The position numbers and the translations under genes were made by a program. The notes beneath the pieces were generated by a model. It was given only the letters and a program-made list of their open reading frames with translations. It was not told the origin of the DNA and did not search any database. Positions 36,369-45,009 of a stretch of 64,000 bases of DNA are shown piece by piece. The stretch is from Marinigracilibium pacificum. GTDB taxonomy: Bacteria; Bacteroidota; Bacteroidia; Cytophagales; Cyclobacteriaceae. Numbering within the stretch: the first letter of the stretch is position 1; each line of letters begins with the position of its first letter. The stretch covers positions 186,001 to 250,000 of the forward strand of contig NZ_JABBNU010000003.1 in NCBI RefSeq assembly GCF_012926615.1, written 5' to 3'.

Positions 36369-36748
36369 CCCTTGTTTAACGAAGCATAACAAGGGAGTTT
36401 GTGAACTGCGTTTACAACGCAGTATATAAGTTTCACAGAATAAAACTTCCACATGGCATTCTTCAGTTTCACACGAAGAAAGTCATTTCGAACAACATGA
36501 GTTTAAATCAAGAAAGTAAAATTCTCGATTATTCAAACATCCATATGATTATCCTTTAGTGAGAAATCTCATGTTCTGCAATTTTAAGTCTTTGGATATT
36601 TCAAAAATATATTTTGCACATTTTACAAGTACAAAGAGTTTGAAAGTCCTACCATTATGAGATTTCTCACCAATAAGTTCACTAATGAAAAAATCATCGC
36701 ATAATTTGACTTTGAACTTCTAAGGAATCAAAGGAGGTTCGAAATAAC
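36369..36748. repeat. Truncated composite repeat: 3' end of unit A plus unit B
   Basis: The CCCTTGTT/AACAAGGG hairpin (36369-36395) and the CTGCGTT/AACGCAG hairpin (36406-36422) are the tail of unit A. Unit B follows: outer arms GTCATTTCGAAC (36482-36493) and GTTCGAAATAAC (36737-36748, one change), inner arms GTGAGAAATCTCAT (36559-36572) and ATGAGATTTCTCAC (36657-36670). The second A unit and the leading half of the first are missing. Confidence 0.88.
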
Positions 36749-36771
36749 GCCATGATGACACATAATTCACG

Positions 36772-36814
36772 GTGTTCGACACTTTTTTGCTGTTCGACAT
36801 TTGTAATGTCGAAC
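36772..36814. repeat. C-type hairpin with a preceding half copy
   Basis: At 36792-36814 a 10-bp perfect stem, GTTCGACATT with its complement, closes on a TGT loop. A TGTTCGACA half copy precedes it. The same pair of strings recurs at 40515-40555. Confidence 0.85.
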
Positions 36815-36936
36815 TTCTATCATATGATCTTTGATCCGGATAAAATAATTACAAATCGATCGATGTGCCTTAAGGTTTACAAATCCTGAAGAGCAAAGTG
36901 ATAACAATAAAATCCATGATACTTCATTGTTCAAAC

Positions 36937-37644
36937 CTACAAGGTCGATTGATATCGTTCTAAATTTCTTATTAAATCAGCACATTCATCAATCATACTT
37001 TTATAATTATCCCTCCTCGTGTAGGCACCATTAAGTTGAATTGTATTTAGTAAATGGGAATCCTCTTTTAATAACATAACATCATCAGCAGTGTAATCAG
37101 ACATATCTGGAATACGATGTGATATTGCAATTATTACATTTTGAGACGCGGTTTGAAGTAAGAACTCCTCCTCTTTTTCCAGTGCGGAATAAAGATTATA
37201 ATACTTAATCATCTTTTCCCTTAGGACATCATTTTTAATAATACTTAGGTGAGCACTTGAAGTTATCTCTGTATACGTTGCTTTTAATGATGAATAAGGA
37301 GGAATAGGGCGCCATTGGTATTCAAAATATTGAATAATCGAATCTCCTTCAGTACCATTTTTTATCATACTTAAAAGCTTATTCTTAGTACGCGCCTGAT
37401 CCTTTAGCCTGAGATAGTTTTTTGTTAGACCAATAGAATCTTGTTTGAGTTCAGCAACCAGATTTTGTAGATACTTTCTTTCCAGTTCATTTTCTTTACC
37501 AAGCTGCTGCCAAGCATTAATTTGAATAGCTATCAAAATACCGATGACTACAAGAACAATTTCACCAATAGCATATTTTAGATATTTAGCTATACTCTTT
37601 TTCTGTAGCATTTCTTGTCTGACTTTTCGATAAAACTTAATCAT
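36937..37644 (-). CDS. DUF6090 family protein
   Basis: From the ATG at 37644 the 235-residue protein starts Met-Ile-Lys-Phe-Tyr-Arg-Lys-Val-Arg-Gln. It continues with a basic stretch and Tyr-Ala-Ile-Gly-Glu-Ile-Val-Leu-Val-Val-Ile-Gly-Ile-Leu-Ile-Ala with Asn-Ala-Trp, the hallmark of DUF6090. The rest is a long helical domain, probably outside the membrane. The ATG at 37668 would add eight residues not found in the family start. DUF6090 genes tend to be multi-copy in Bacteroidota; function unknown. It lies between two repeat blocks. Confidence 0.87.
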   Translation of the reverse strand: MIKFYRKVRQEMLQKKSIAKYLKYAIGEIVLVVIGILIAIQINAWQQLGKENELERKYLQNLVAELKQDSIGLTKNYLRLKDQARTKNKLLSMIKNGTEGDSIIQYFEYQWRPIPPYSSLKATYTEITSSAHLSIIKNDVLREKMIKYYNLYSALEKEEEFLLQTASQNVIIAISHRIPDMSDYTADDVMLLKEDSHLLNTIQLNGAYTRRDNYKSMIDECADLIRNLERYQSTL

Positions 37645-37749
37645 TATACATTCAGGATTCTTAAACAACAGGCTATTTCGAAGAATTGGCTACTTTACAT
37701 CCTTGCTTAATATATTCTTTTTTTTGATCAAATAAAAAAGTGACCAGTT

Positions 37750-38190
37750 GTTCGACATTTGTAATGAAGAACTTCTATCATAGAATCTTTGGTTCAGGTT
37801 AATGGATTGCAAATCTATTAATTCATGGCTATTCGATATGCCCTTCGGAACATATCGAATTTAAAATAACAGGGATTTGAAATTCCGGTTTATCCCAGAT
37901 TCCAGATGCATTGCAATAACACTTGCCCTGACAAGCTTAGCTTCGTCATGGGTCTGTTTTAAAATATTTTAAGAAGTAGCATTAACGGCATTACAAATGC
38001 CAACTTCACACATCATCGTTACAAACGAGAACGATAAGCAACAAAATACCGTCATTCTGAGCCAGCTTGCGAATGAATCTGTTACAAATAAAGACAATAA
38101 AATATTTTAATCGCCCTTGTTTAGCAAAGCATAACGAGGGAGTTTGAGAACTGCGTTTGTAACGCAGCATTTAATTAAAGGGATTTGAAA
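37750..38190. repeat. Ordered hairpin mosaic ending in a solo A unit
   Basis: In order: a degenerate C hairpin (37750-37772), ATTCGATATG/CATATCGAAT with a 10-nt loop (37831-37860, perfect), a GGGATTT-type hairpin near 37873, CCCTGAC...GTCATGGG (about 37927-37953), then a full A unit (37981-38173) with GGCATT-ACA-AATGCC (37987-38001) and CTGCGTT-TGT-AACGCAG (38151-38167). No B unit follows. A second GGGATTT-like remnant closes the block. Confidence 0.85.
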
Positions 38191-38309
38191 TCTCAGGTTA
38201 TTCCTGATGCCAGATACGATATCAGCTGGGCTAGGATAAACGGTATTACAAATAACAGACTCACACATTTTTGTAATAAAAGAATATGCAGAAATATGGT
38301 ATAACCGAG

Positions 38310-38897
38310 TTATTCAAATTTTATTTCCTGAGTTTGCGCTGTTAACTCAGTACCTGATTCTAGTTTATATTTTACAGTGAAAACAGCATTATCCGGAACA
38401 TTATCTGTTTTTGTCAAGTCAGCTTGAAAACCTTCCAGCCAATAAGGTCTGTCTTCTAATAAGTCATATATGGATAATACTTCTACATCATAACCTGGCA
38501 CCGAAAAGTTACCAGTAACATCATTAGTTTCCTGAGTTTGAGTATCTGTCACTAAAATGGTGACTAAAACGATTGGGTCAACTACTATAATATTTTCTGG
38601 CGGACATTCACAACTAGTTGCATAAGCTGATGAATAACCAAATGAACTCAGATCAAATAACGTTTGGTTATATGCGACCTCATTTAATTCAGTTAATAAC
38701 TCAAATGATAAACCAAAAGAATTTTTAATTGCGGAACCTGTAGTCTCTACAGGATTAAACCCTGAAGTGTCCCATGACCTTATTTCCACCCCCGTATACG
38801 TCATTTCATAGGTTAATACAGGCTCACAATTACAACATGATGTGATAAGAAATTGCACGAAATAAATCGTAAAAATTGAAACGATCTTTTTATTCAT
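38310..38897 (-). CDS. Lipoprotein of unknown function (possibly DUF5034-like)
   Basis: The 195-residue protein has a lipoprotein-type leader ending Ile-Thr-Ser-Cys-Cys-Asn-Cys (about residues 19-23). It shows alternating beta segments, an internal Cys-Glu-Cys-Pro-Pro pair and a Gln-Glu-Ile-Lys-Phe-Glu end. The layout reminds me of DUF5034 lipoproteins, but I cannot confirm the family. It is flanked on both sides by hairpin repeat mosaics and has no operon partner. Confidence 0.72.
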   Translation of the reverse strand: MNKKIVSIFTIYFVQFLITSCCNCEPVLTYEMTYTGVEIRSWDTSGFNPVETTGSAIKNSFGLSFELLTELNEVAYNQTLFDLSSFGYSSAYATSCECPPENIIVVDPIVLVTILVTDTQTQETNDVTGNFSVPGYDVEVLSIYDLLEDRPYWLEGFQADLTKTDNVPDNAVFTVKYKLESGTELTAQTQEIKFE

Positions 38898-39091
38898 AAT
38901 AGATAGTATTTAGTGTATCGAAGCACAACCATTTATGGTAAAATAGCTGTCTTCAACGTTTCGTTTTGGTTGTTGAAAATGTCATGACTGTGCATCGCAA
39001 ATCATGTAAGTATCAAAAATATATTATTCTAATTCAAAATAAAATATTTAAGACTAATAAAACCATTATCATTCTACACATTAGTTCATGC

Positions 39092-39250
39092 TGTACGGCA
39101 CTTATTGCTGTTTGACATTTGCAATGTCGAACATATATCAATAGGATTTTTGATCCAGCTAATTGGATAACAAATCTATTAATTCATGGCTATTCGATAT
39201 GTTCCAAATGGCATATCGAATTTAAAATTACAGGGATTTTAAATCCCTAT
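39092..39250. repeat. Hairpin mosaic
   Basis: Contains a C hairpin (39110-39132, GTTTGACATT-TGC-AATGTCGAAC, one G-T pair), the ATTCGATATG/CATATCGAAT stem (39192-39221, perfect, different loop from the 37831 copy), and AGGGATTT-T-AAATCCCT (39232-39248). This fills most of the 400-bp gap between two genes; the rest of the gap is empty. Confidence 0.82.
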
Positions 39251-39303
39251 CTAATCAGGATTCCAGATTCGAGATCCTAACATCTGAAATAGAATAATTA
39301 AAT

Positions 39304-39819
39304 TTATTTAGATTCTGCAATTCCCAAAACAATATTTGAATGTTTAGATACTTCCAATCGAATAGAACCACCTATTTTATAACTATCGCAGACCTCCTTA
39401 TCTTTTGTTAAATAAGTATAGTTTTCTGTCTGGATAAAATAGTCAAAAGATTTTACAGTGGTTTTATGATAAAAGGGCCCACTACTGGTTGTCCACCCAT
39501 ATGTTTTGGTTCCCTTTTCAACAATCTCTTCTTCAATAATAAACTTTTCCTGACTAGTTAGATCTGCACGAATGGTTGCTGTTTTTTTGTTAAAATTCCT
39601 ATGGGTGAAAGCAATTCCGATTACAGGTAAAATTAAAATCAACCCAAATACCATCCATAACCATTCATGAAATAACGAGAAAAAGAAAAAGAACAGACAA
39701 AAAACACTAAACATTATCATCATGGTAACATCTACAGTCCGCTTTTGCTTATGCTCATTAAATATAAACTGTATCACATCTTTATCCTTTTCACTAAATG
39801 AAAAAAACGTCTTACTCAT
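39304..39819 (-). CDS. Two-helix membrane protein, unknown
   Basis: The 171-residue protein has two close hydrophobic segments (about residues 32-50 and 52-72) between a charged N-terminal stretch and a C-terminal soluble domain of about 95 residues. Its start directly abuts the stop of the DUF2459 gene (no nucleotide between), so they form an operon. I do not recognise the family; a YcxB-like or PH-like soluble domain is possible from the beta pattern. Confidence 0.75.
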   Translation of the reverse strand: MSKTFFSFSEKDKDVIQFIFNEHKQKRTVDVTMMIMFSVFCLFFFFFSLFHEWLWMVFGLILILPVIGIAFTHRNFNKKTATIRADLTSQEKFIIEEEIVEKGTKTYGWTTSSGPFYHKTTVKSFDYFIQTENYTYLTKDKEVCDSYKIGGSIRLEVSKHSNIVLGIAESK

Positions 39820-40467
39820 TTATTTATACTTATTCATCAACCCAAAATCAAACGGCGTCCACAGGCAGGATTTCAATCCGCTTTCTTTAAACCCGATATT
39901 TACCCAGCTATTACACGTTTTGTAACATGAATAACTTCCTTTTGCCTTATAAAAATCGTCGATAGTTGAATACCCCTGATTTTCCAGAATAGTTTTTTGA
40001 CCATTATCATCTAACTTGAACGATTCCTGTATATATGAATTGATTTTCCTCAGTTCATCCTCAGTGATTTTTACTCCAACCCAGCCTGATCTTTTCCCTT
40101 TATATCTGGTGACATGCATCAGAGTTGAACTCTTCAAAAACATTGCACTGAAGGCATTTCCAAAAGTCAAATCATCCCAGGTTGGTGTATTGATATAGAA
40201 ATTTTCATCGCCCCAGCCAAACGATATGTAATCAGCAAATTGCCCATGCTTAATTCCTGACAGCAATAAACTATCTATATCTTCTTGCGGAATGACAATA
40301 TCCAAATGGACTCCATTGGTACTCAGGTATATTGTTTTATTAGCAGGCTCATTTGTGGATTCCCTTTCAACCGTAATTGAAGTTAGCAGCAAAGAAACAG
40401 CTAGATAAATAATGGGAAGTGTTAAAAAAAATAGTACCCACTTTACAAAATGCTTAAAAAATTTCAT
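39820..40467 (-). CDS. DUF2459 (TIGR02117) family protein
   Basis: From the ATG at 40467 the protein is 215 residues with one N-terminal helix (about residues 8-28). The family pattern follows: Thr-Asn-Gly-Val-His-Leu-Asp-Ile-Val, then Phe-Gly-Trp-Gly-Asp-Glu, and Ala-Ser...Cys-Tyr-Lys-Thr-Cys-Asn-Ser-Trp near the end. The His and late Cys look like a papain-like arrangement, but no activity is established. The ATG at 40524 would add a 19-residue leader that lies partly in repeat DNA. It is translationally adjacent to the two-helix membrane protein gene. Confidence 0.82.
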   Translation of the reverse strand: MKFFKHFVKWVLFFLTLPIIYLAVSLLLTSITVERESTNEPANKTIYLSTNGVHLDIVIPQEDIDSLLLSGIKHGQFADYISFGWGDENFYINTPTWDDLTFGNAFSAMFLKSSTLMHVTRYKGKRSGWVGVKITEDELRKINSYIQESFKLDDNGQKTILENQGYSTIDDFYKAKGSYSCYKTCNSWVNIGFKESGLKSCLWTPFDFGLMNKYK

Positions 40468-40514
40468 CCGGTAAGTATAAGGATTTTTTACAAAAAAATT
40501 CCTATTACTCACGC

Positions 40515-40629
40515 TGTTCGACACTTATTGCTGTTCGACATTTGTACTATCGAACTTATATCAATAGGCTAAATGGATAACAAATCCATCGACATGGTTA
40601 TTAGACATGTCTCGAAGTCCATATCTAAT
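40515..40629. repeat. Hairpin mosaic with compensatory changes
   Basis: TGTTCGACA occurs at 40515 and 40532; the second begins a C hairpin (40533-40555). ATGGAT/ATCCAT surrounds AACAA (about 40573-40589). ATTAGACATG/CATATCTAAT (40600-40629) matches the ATTCGATATG stem family with a C-G pair changed to A-T on both arms. Confidence 0.8.
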
Positions 40630-40707
40630 TTATTATCTGAAGGCATAGTTAGCTGGTTTCAAAATAGCGAACAATTTGGAAATTAATAAATTCAACATGT
40701 AGACTTC

Positions 40708-41073
40708 TTAGTTCTCAAAATCAAAAGACAAATCCCAGGTAATTCTTATTGCTAAGGTAATGGCTAGAAAACAAACTACCCAGAAAGCTGTAGGTCCAGA
40801 AGCTCCTTTAAACTCAAGCCCAAAAAATTTGAATTCTAATGGTCCTGCAACTGTTCTTAAAGCAAGCACAATCACAATTGCAGCTATTGCTGCTGCAGGT
40901 AAACCTACAATAGTTGGAAAATGCTTTAGCCCTATTCCTTTCCAATAATTTTCATCTACGGCCAAAAAAGCTATTCTACCAAAAAAAACAAGAGCAAAAA
41001 TCAATGTACCAAAAACAGCTGTCCAACTTAAAATCTTTCTTAGTTTAATTTCTAAATCAGTTTGATCTTTCAT
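40708..41073 (-). CDS. Small three-helix membrane protein, unknown
   Basis: The 121-residue protein has hydrophobic segments at about residues 14-36, 50-70 and 92-110 with a Pro-Thr-Ile-Val-Gly-Leu-Pro-Ala-Ala-Ala turn between the first two. No family recognised. The antisense ORF here is a shadow. It stands alone, 183 bp from the DUF2459 gene, with the mosaic repeat in the gap. Confidence 0.7.
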   Translation of the reverse strand: MKDQTDLEIKLRKILSWTAVFGTLIFALVFFGRIAFLAVDENYWKGIGLKHFPTIVGLPAAAIAAIVIVLALRTVAGPLEFKFFGLEFKGASGPTAFWVVCFLAITLAIRITWDLSFDFEN

Positions 41074-41342
41074 ATTATAAAACGTTCTAATAAATATTTG
41101 TTATCAAATAAATTATTACAGACTTAAACCCAACAATTAAATTAAGAACACAAGGGCTTTTTATTCAAAAAAAGGAAATTTGATTTATTGATAATTCTCA
41201 ATTACGAAAACAATTAATAATTGAACCTTTTAATTAACACTTGATATCGTTAAATGATCAAAGAAAATTCCTGAACCTTTATTGCAATCAATATATTTTG
41301 CACAAAATTAATTTTGATTTATGAACGATTAAAATTCATTTT

Positions 41343-41855
41343 TCAAATCCCTAGTTCCCTTTTAACATCATTCATCAAGTCTACACCATTTGCAAAAATA
41401 ACTCCTTGACCTGAGCCCGAATCCAATACATAATTAAGACCTCTTTGTCTGGCCACCTTTTGAATAGCATCATTAGCTTTTTTAATTATTGGTTCTTGCA
41501 GCCTAATTTGTGTTTTCCTTAATTCTTCACTGGTCACTTGTTCTTTCTTTCGGATATAAAGTTCTCGTTTCATTATGTTTCTGGCAATTTTATCATTTTC
41601 CTCTTTGGATTTAGTAGCAGCTTCTGCTTGGTACTTTTCATTTAAAATTTGAAACTCCCTTTTTTCAGCATCAAGATTTGCCTTGTATAAATTTTCTAGT
41701 TGATTTATTTCTGCTTCCGCAGCTTTATACTCTGGCATATCTATTATAAGCTTTTGAACATCAATATGTCCAATATTACTTTGTGCGTGACCATAACTGA
41801 TAATTCCTAAGAACAAAAAAAGAGTTAATAAGTTTCCTTTTGATTGACTTTTCAT
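41343..41855 (-). CDS. OmpH/Skp family periplasmic chaperone
   Basis: The 170-residue protein has a signal peptide (cleavage near Gly-His-Ala-Gln). The Skp plan follows: Ile-Gly-His-Ile-Asp-Val-Gln-Lys-Leu-Ile, a long charged coiled coil (about residues 45-130) rich in Lys and Glu, and a Gly-Leu-Asn-Tyr-Val-Leu-Asp C-terminal strand. Skp holds unfolded outer-membrane proteins in the periplasm. It is not next to bamA or lpx genes, so it is probably an extra copy. It lies downstream, on the same strand, of a TonB receptor gene, separated by that gene's terminator. Confidence 0.87.
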   Translation of the reverse strand: MKSQSKGNLLTLFLFLGIISYGHAQSNIGHIDVQKLIIDMPEYKAAEAEINQLENLYKANLDAEKREFQILNEKYQAEAATKSKEENDKIARNIMKRELYIRKKEQVTSEELRKTQIRLQEPIIKKANDAIQKVARQRGLNYVLDSGSGQGVIFANGVDLMNDVKRELGI

Positions 41856-41993
41856 AACATACTATTTTATCATTTAAAGAATTAAAATAAGAAGAATAAC
41901 TTATTAATGAATTATTTGATAGAAAAATAATTAGTTGGAACAAGGCGCCATTAGATATATCTCGAAAGAAACTCAAATTGATAATAACAAAAA

Positions 41994-42032
41994 AAGCAGC
42001 CTGGGCATAATAAATATTTACCCAGGCTGCTT
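41994..42032 (-). terminator. Intrinsic terminator of the TonB receptor gene
   Basis: AAGCAGCCTGGG pairs perfectly with CCCAGGCTGCTT around a 15-nt loop. On the minus strand it is followed by a run of T. It begins 29 nt past the stop. Confidence 0.9.
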
Positions 42033-42060
42033 ACAAAAGTAATACTAATTATTTTATCAA

Positions 42061-44283
42061 CTATTTCCCTAATTGAATTCTCACAGTAGCCCAGAAAGAA
42101 GGGTTTTCCCATGCAGGTGTACCTGGCGACACATCAGCTCCGCCGGCATTACTATTCATTGGATACAGAGCTGTCTCATTTAATATATTTTTGGCATTCG
42201 CCATAACAGATATATTGTCTGTAATATTATAAGAAGCTCCCAGATTTAATACGAAACCTGCCGGCGATTGTGTTCCTATTGGGCTATACCAGGCTGAATA
42301 ATATAGAGCATTAGTAGAAAGCTGCAACTTATCAAGAGGCTTATACATAATGTTTGCTCTAAATACATTTTCAGGATATGCCTTAAAATGGATATTATCT
42401 TTTTCAGCATCGTAAGCAAGATACATACTTGCCTGGTCCTCAGCCAACTGCTGTTGTTCATCTGTTACTTTAGCCACTTTAACAAGAGCATGACTTACAG
42501 TAGCTGAAAAAGTTTCTGTTTTGTAACTTAACACAGACTCTAAACCATACTGTCCGAAGTCTCCAGGTGTATTTTTAAAGTACCAATAGCCATTCCAGTC
42601 TCCCGGTATGTCAGTCCCTATATTTGGCATAGTAAATACATTAGGGTCTGCATAAATAACTCCAACATCAATTACATTAGACACTATACTGTAGAAAGCG
42701 GTAACCTCCAGATTCAGTTTCTCATTAATTGAATAATTGGTAGCCAGCTCAAAATTATCCATATGCTCTGGTTTAATTTGAGGAATGTCCTCTTCATTCG
42801 GAATGTTTGCTTCTGATACCTTATTAAAGTTTTCGGCAGCCAAGTGACCATCTCTTCTATAGCCTCCTGTGTAGTGTAATCCTACTGCACCACGAAAACC
42901 TGATTGATAAGAAAACCTAAATCTTAAGTCATCATTCACTTTGGCTAGCACCCCGGCTCTTGGTGAAATGTTACTTCCCCAAAAAGGATGGTTATCATAC
43001 CTGAATGCGGCGAAAACATCTATATTATCATTTACAGCATAAAAATCTTCTATAAATAAACTGTAAATATTAATATCCTTATTAAAACCCATTGTAAGCT
43101 GGCTGTTAGCCGTTGTTGGGTCAAAAGTCCCCACTACATTTGCGATATAATTATTGTTATATTTATTCGTTTTTCCCATTTCAAAGCGTCTGAACTCAAA
43201 ACCTACTGCAAGCTTGTTTCCTGCAAATAGTTCATTCATATTCATAATAGCTTTTAAACCGTATCTATCCTCACTGGTACCTCCCATAGTAGTTCCTGAA
43301 AGTGAATAAAGTGCAAATTGATCTTCAGCAAACGAACCAGAAACTTTTAGTTTAGTATTTGAATTAAAATCATGAATGTATTCTGTACTGAAAGAAGTCA
43401 GAATCTGTTGTACTTGCTCCCTGTCTCTGTAAAAGTTATACAGGTCTCTGGTTTGATCAGCGTGTACAAATTTTAGATTGAAGCCCTTATAGCCTATTTG
43501 AGCAATACTGGTAAGATTATTGGCTCTACCGAGTCTGTGCCCCATATCAAAAACAGTTCCTCCTTCAACACCTTGATTACCTTGCTGACTTACCCATCCC
43601 TCGTTACGAAGTTCCTGACCTTCATATTGATTTCGCGATAAATGAAAATACCCCTCAAGCTCATCATCTTTGAACATAACATCTGCGGCTCCCTGGAAAA
43701 ATTTATCGGTTCCGTATGCACCAGTAACACTTACAAGGGCTCCATCCTCGGCAAGATTTTCTTTGGTAACAATATTAATTATTCCCAGAAGGGCTCCTTG
43801 TCCTAAGGTTACAGATCCTGGACCTCTGATTACCTCTATCCTTTCAATATATTCATAGTTAGTACTATTTAGAAGCGCCTGAGCCGGCCCCCAGAAGAAT
43901 TCAGTATTCATTATCTCGCCATTCAACAAAAGCATTACTTTTGAATTATTATCTGGTGCCATTCCCCTGAAACCAGCTATTAAATCATCCTGGTCTTCAA
44001 CGGCAAAAAAACCTGGAACAAAGTACATAATTGCTTCACTGAGAGTTCTACCTCCACTCATTAAAAGTTCATCCCTCTTAATTGTAGTCACAGACACAGG
44101 TTGTTTATGGATGTCTGTGACAACATTTGAACCTACATTTATCTCGATGTTCATCAGCTCTTCAATACTCATTTGAAGAAGATCATCTTGATCAATCTCA
44201 CTTTCATTCTGCGAATGGGCAATGTTTGCTATCAAAAGCATCAGCCCCACCATAATGGCTTTTGGTAATGTTAATTTGGTCAT
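42061..44283 (-). CDS. TonB-dependent outer-membrane receptor
   Basis: The 740-residue protein has a signal peptide (cleavage near Ala-His-Ser-Gln) and a plug domain from about residue 50 (Lys-Gln-Pro-Val-Ser-Val-Thr-Thr-Ile, then Ile-Glu-Val-Ile-Arg-Gly-Pro-Gly-Ser at about 150). A beta barrel ends in a typical aromatic-containing strand (Trp-Ala-Thr-Val-Arg-Ile-Gln-Leu). It lacks the carboxypeptidase-like domain of SusC-type proteins and no SusD gene is adjacent, so a siderophore, vitamin or metal complex is a likelier substrate than a glycan. The substrate cannot be read from sequence. Confidence 0.9.
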   Translation of the reverse strand: MTKLTLPKAIMVGLMLLIANIAHSQNESEIDQDDLLQMSIEELMNIEINVGSNVVTDIHKQPVSVTTIKRDELLMSGGRTLSEAIMYFVPGFFAVEDQDDLIAGFRGMAPDNNSKVMLLLNGEIMNTEFFWGPAQALLNSTNYEYIERIEVIRGPGSVTLGQGALLGIINIVTKENLAEDGALVSVTGAYGTDKFFQGAADVMFKDDELEGYFHLSRNQYEGQELRNEGWVSQQGNQGVEGGTVFDMGHRLGRANNLTSIAQIGYKGFNLKFVHADQTRDLYNFYRDREQVQQILTSFSTEYIHDFNSNTKLKVSGSFAEDQFALYSLSGTTMGGTSEDRYGLKAIMNMNELFAGNKLAVGFEFRRFEMGKTNKYNNNYIANVVGTFDPTTANSQLTMGFNKDINIYSLFIEDFYAVNDNIDVFAAFRYDNHPFWGSNISPRAGVLAKVNDDLRFRFSYQSGFRGAVGLHYTGGYRRDGHLAAENFNKVSEANIPNEEDIPQIKPEHMDNFELATNYSINEKLNLEVTAFYSIVSNVIDVGVIYADPNVFTMPNIGTDIPGDWNGYWYFKNTPGDFGQYGLESVLSYKTETFSATVSHALVKVAKVTDEQQQLAEDQASMYLAYDAEKDNIHFKAYPENVFRANIMYKPLDKLQLSTNALYYSAWYSPIGTQSPAGFVLNLGASYNITDNISVMANAKNILNETALYPMNSNAGGADVSPGTPAWENPSFWATVRIQLGK

Positions 44284-44709
44284 CTTTACTTATACTATAG
44301 TTAAAAAAATTATACAATACAGCTTTAAAAAATTAAATAGTTGATTACGATCAACACTGCATTAAACCTACACTTATCACACAAATCAGAATTGTTATTT
44401 TTTAAACTTTAGTCACATATGTAAGAAAAAATAATCTTCGTGAATATTCTTAAAAATCATAGCTTACGACCCGTAAGACCAATAAATTGTTCGTAAATAT
44501 TTGCAAATCAGAACGATAAACATACTATTATTCCGAGGTAGATATTTTTATTATTTGTGTCAAATCTGAAATCAAATACTATGAATTAGGGAATGCTGAT
44601 GCTTCAACAATATTGTGTTATTACGCTAGATCTGAGTGAGATACAATTGCTTCACTTTATTAAAGGGCTGAAGTCATGTTATTGCTAGACTACAAATCAA
44701 AAAAAAAAA

Positions 44710-44800
44710 AACTAAAAACGATCGGTCCAGAAAATTCCTGAACCAGTATCCAGCCAAAGCAAAAAATGAACCAAAATCAATCTTGCACCAAACAGGGCAA
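44710..44800. repeat. D element, divergent full-length copy
   Basis: Begins after a poly-A run with AACTAAAAACGATCGGTCC, has CAG/CTG arms in place of the CAAGCA stem, then CCAGTATCCAGCC, and ends AATCTTGCACC. It matches the copies at 54625 and 55795 along most of its length but differs in its last 15 bases. Confidence 0.75.
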
Positions 44801-44802
44801 AC

Positions 44803-44840
44803 ATTGAGCTAAACGGGGTAAAATTGAGCTAAACGGGATA
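44803..44840. repeat. Two tandem copies of a 20-bp unit
   Basis: ATTGAGCTAAACGGGGTAAA is followed directly by ATTGAGCTAAACGGGATAAA. A weaker third unit may precede it, merging with the end of the D element. Confidence 0.8.
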
Positions 44841-44861
44841 AAAATAGTGTTTGATAGATAT

Positions 44862-45003
44862 GTTTGCAATGCAGTATTTTAATGATATGTCCAGCTGCTC
44901 GACATTTGCAATATTTAGCTCTAATCACAGGATTTATAATAGGGTTAATATTTTACAAACCTATTAATTCATGGCTATTCGATATGCTCAGATGGGAATC
45001 TGG
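44862..45003. repeat. Degenerate hairpin mosaic before composite 1
   Basis: Holds remnants in the usual order: a TTTGCAATGCAG half hairpin, a broken C hairpin (44896-44918), a lone ATTCGATATG left arm near 44978. The ORF reading through this area into the A unit is a by-product of repeat DNA. Confidence 0.6.
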
Positions 45004-45009
45004 AATAGC

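Noticed and set aside
37981..38173. CRISPR array
   Set aside because: Unit A has several short repeats, but their stems differ and spacing is irregular; there are no equal spacers and no cas genes.
41343..41855. Housekeeping skp of the bam/lpx region
   Set aside because: None of the usual neighbours (bamA, lpxD, uppS) is present; this is more likely an extra copy.
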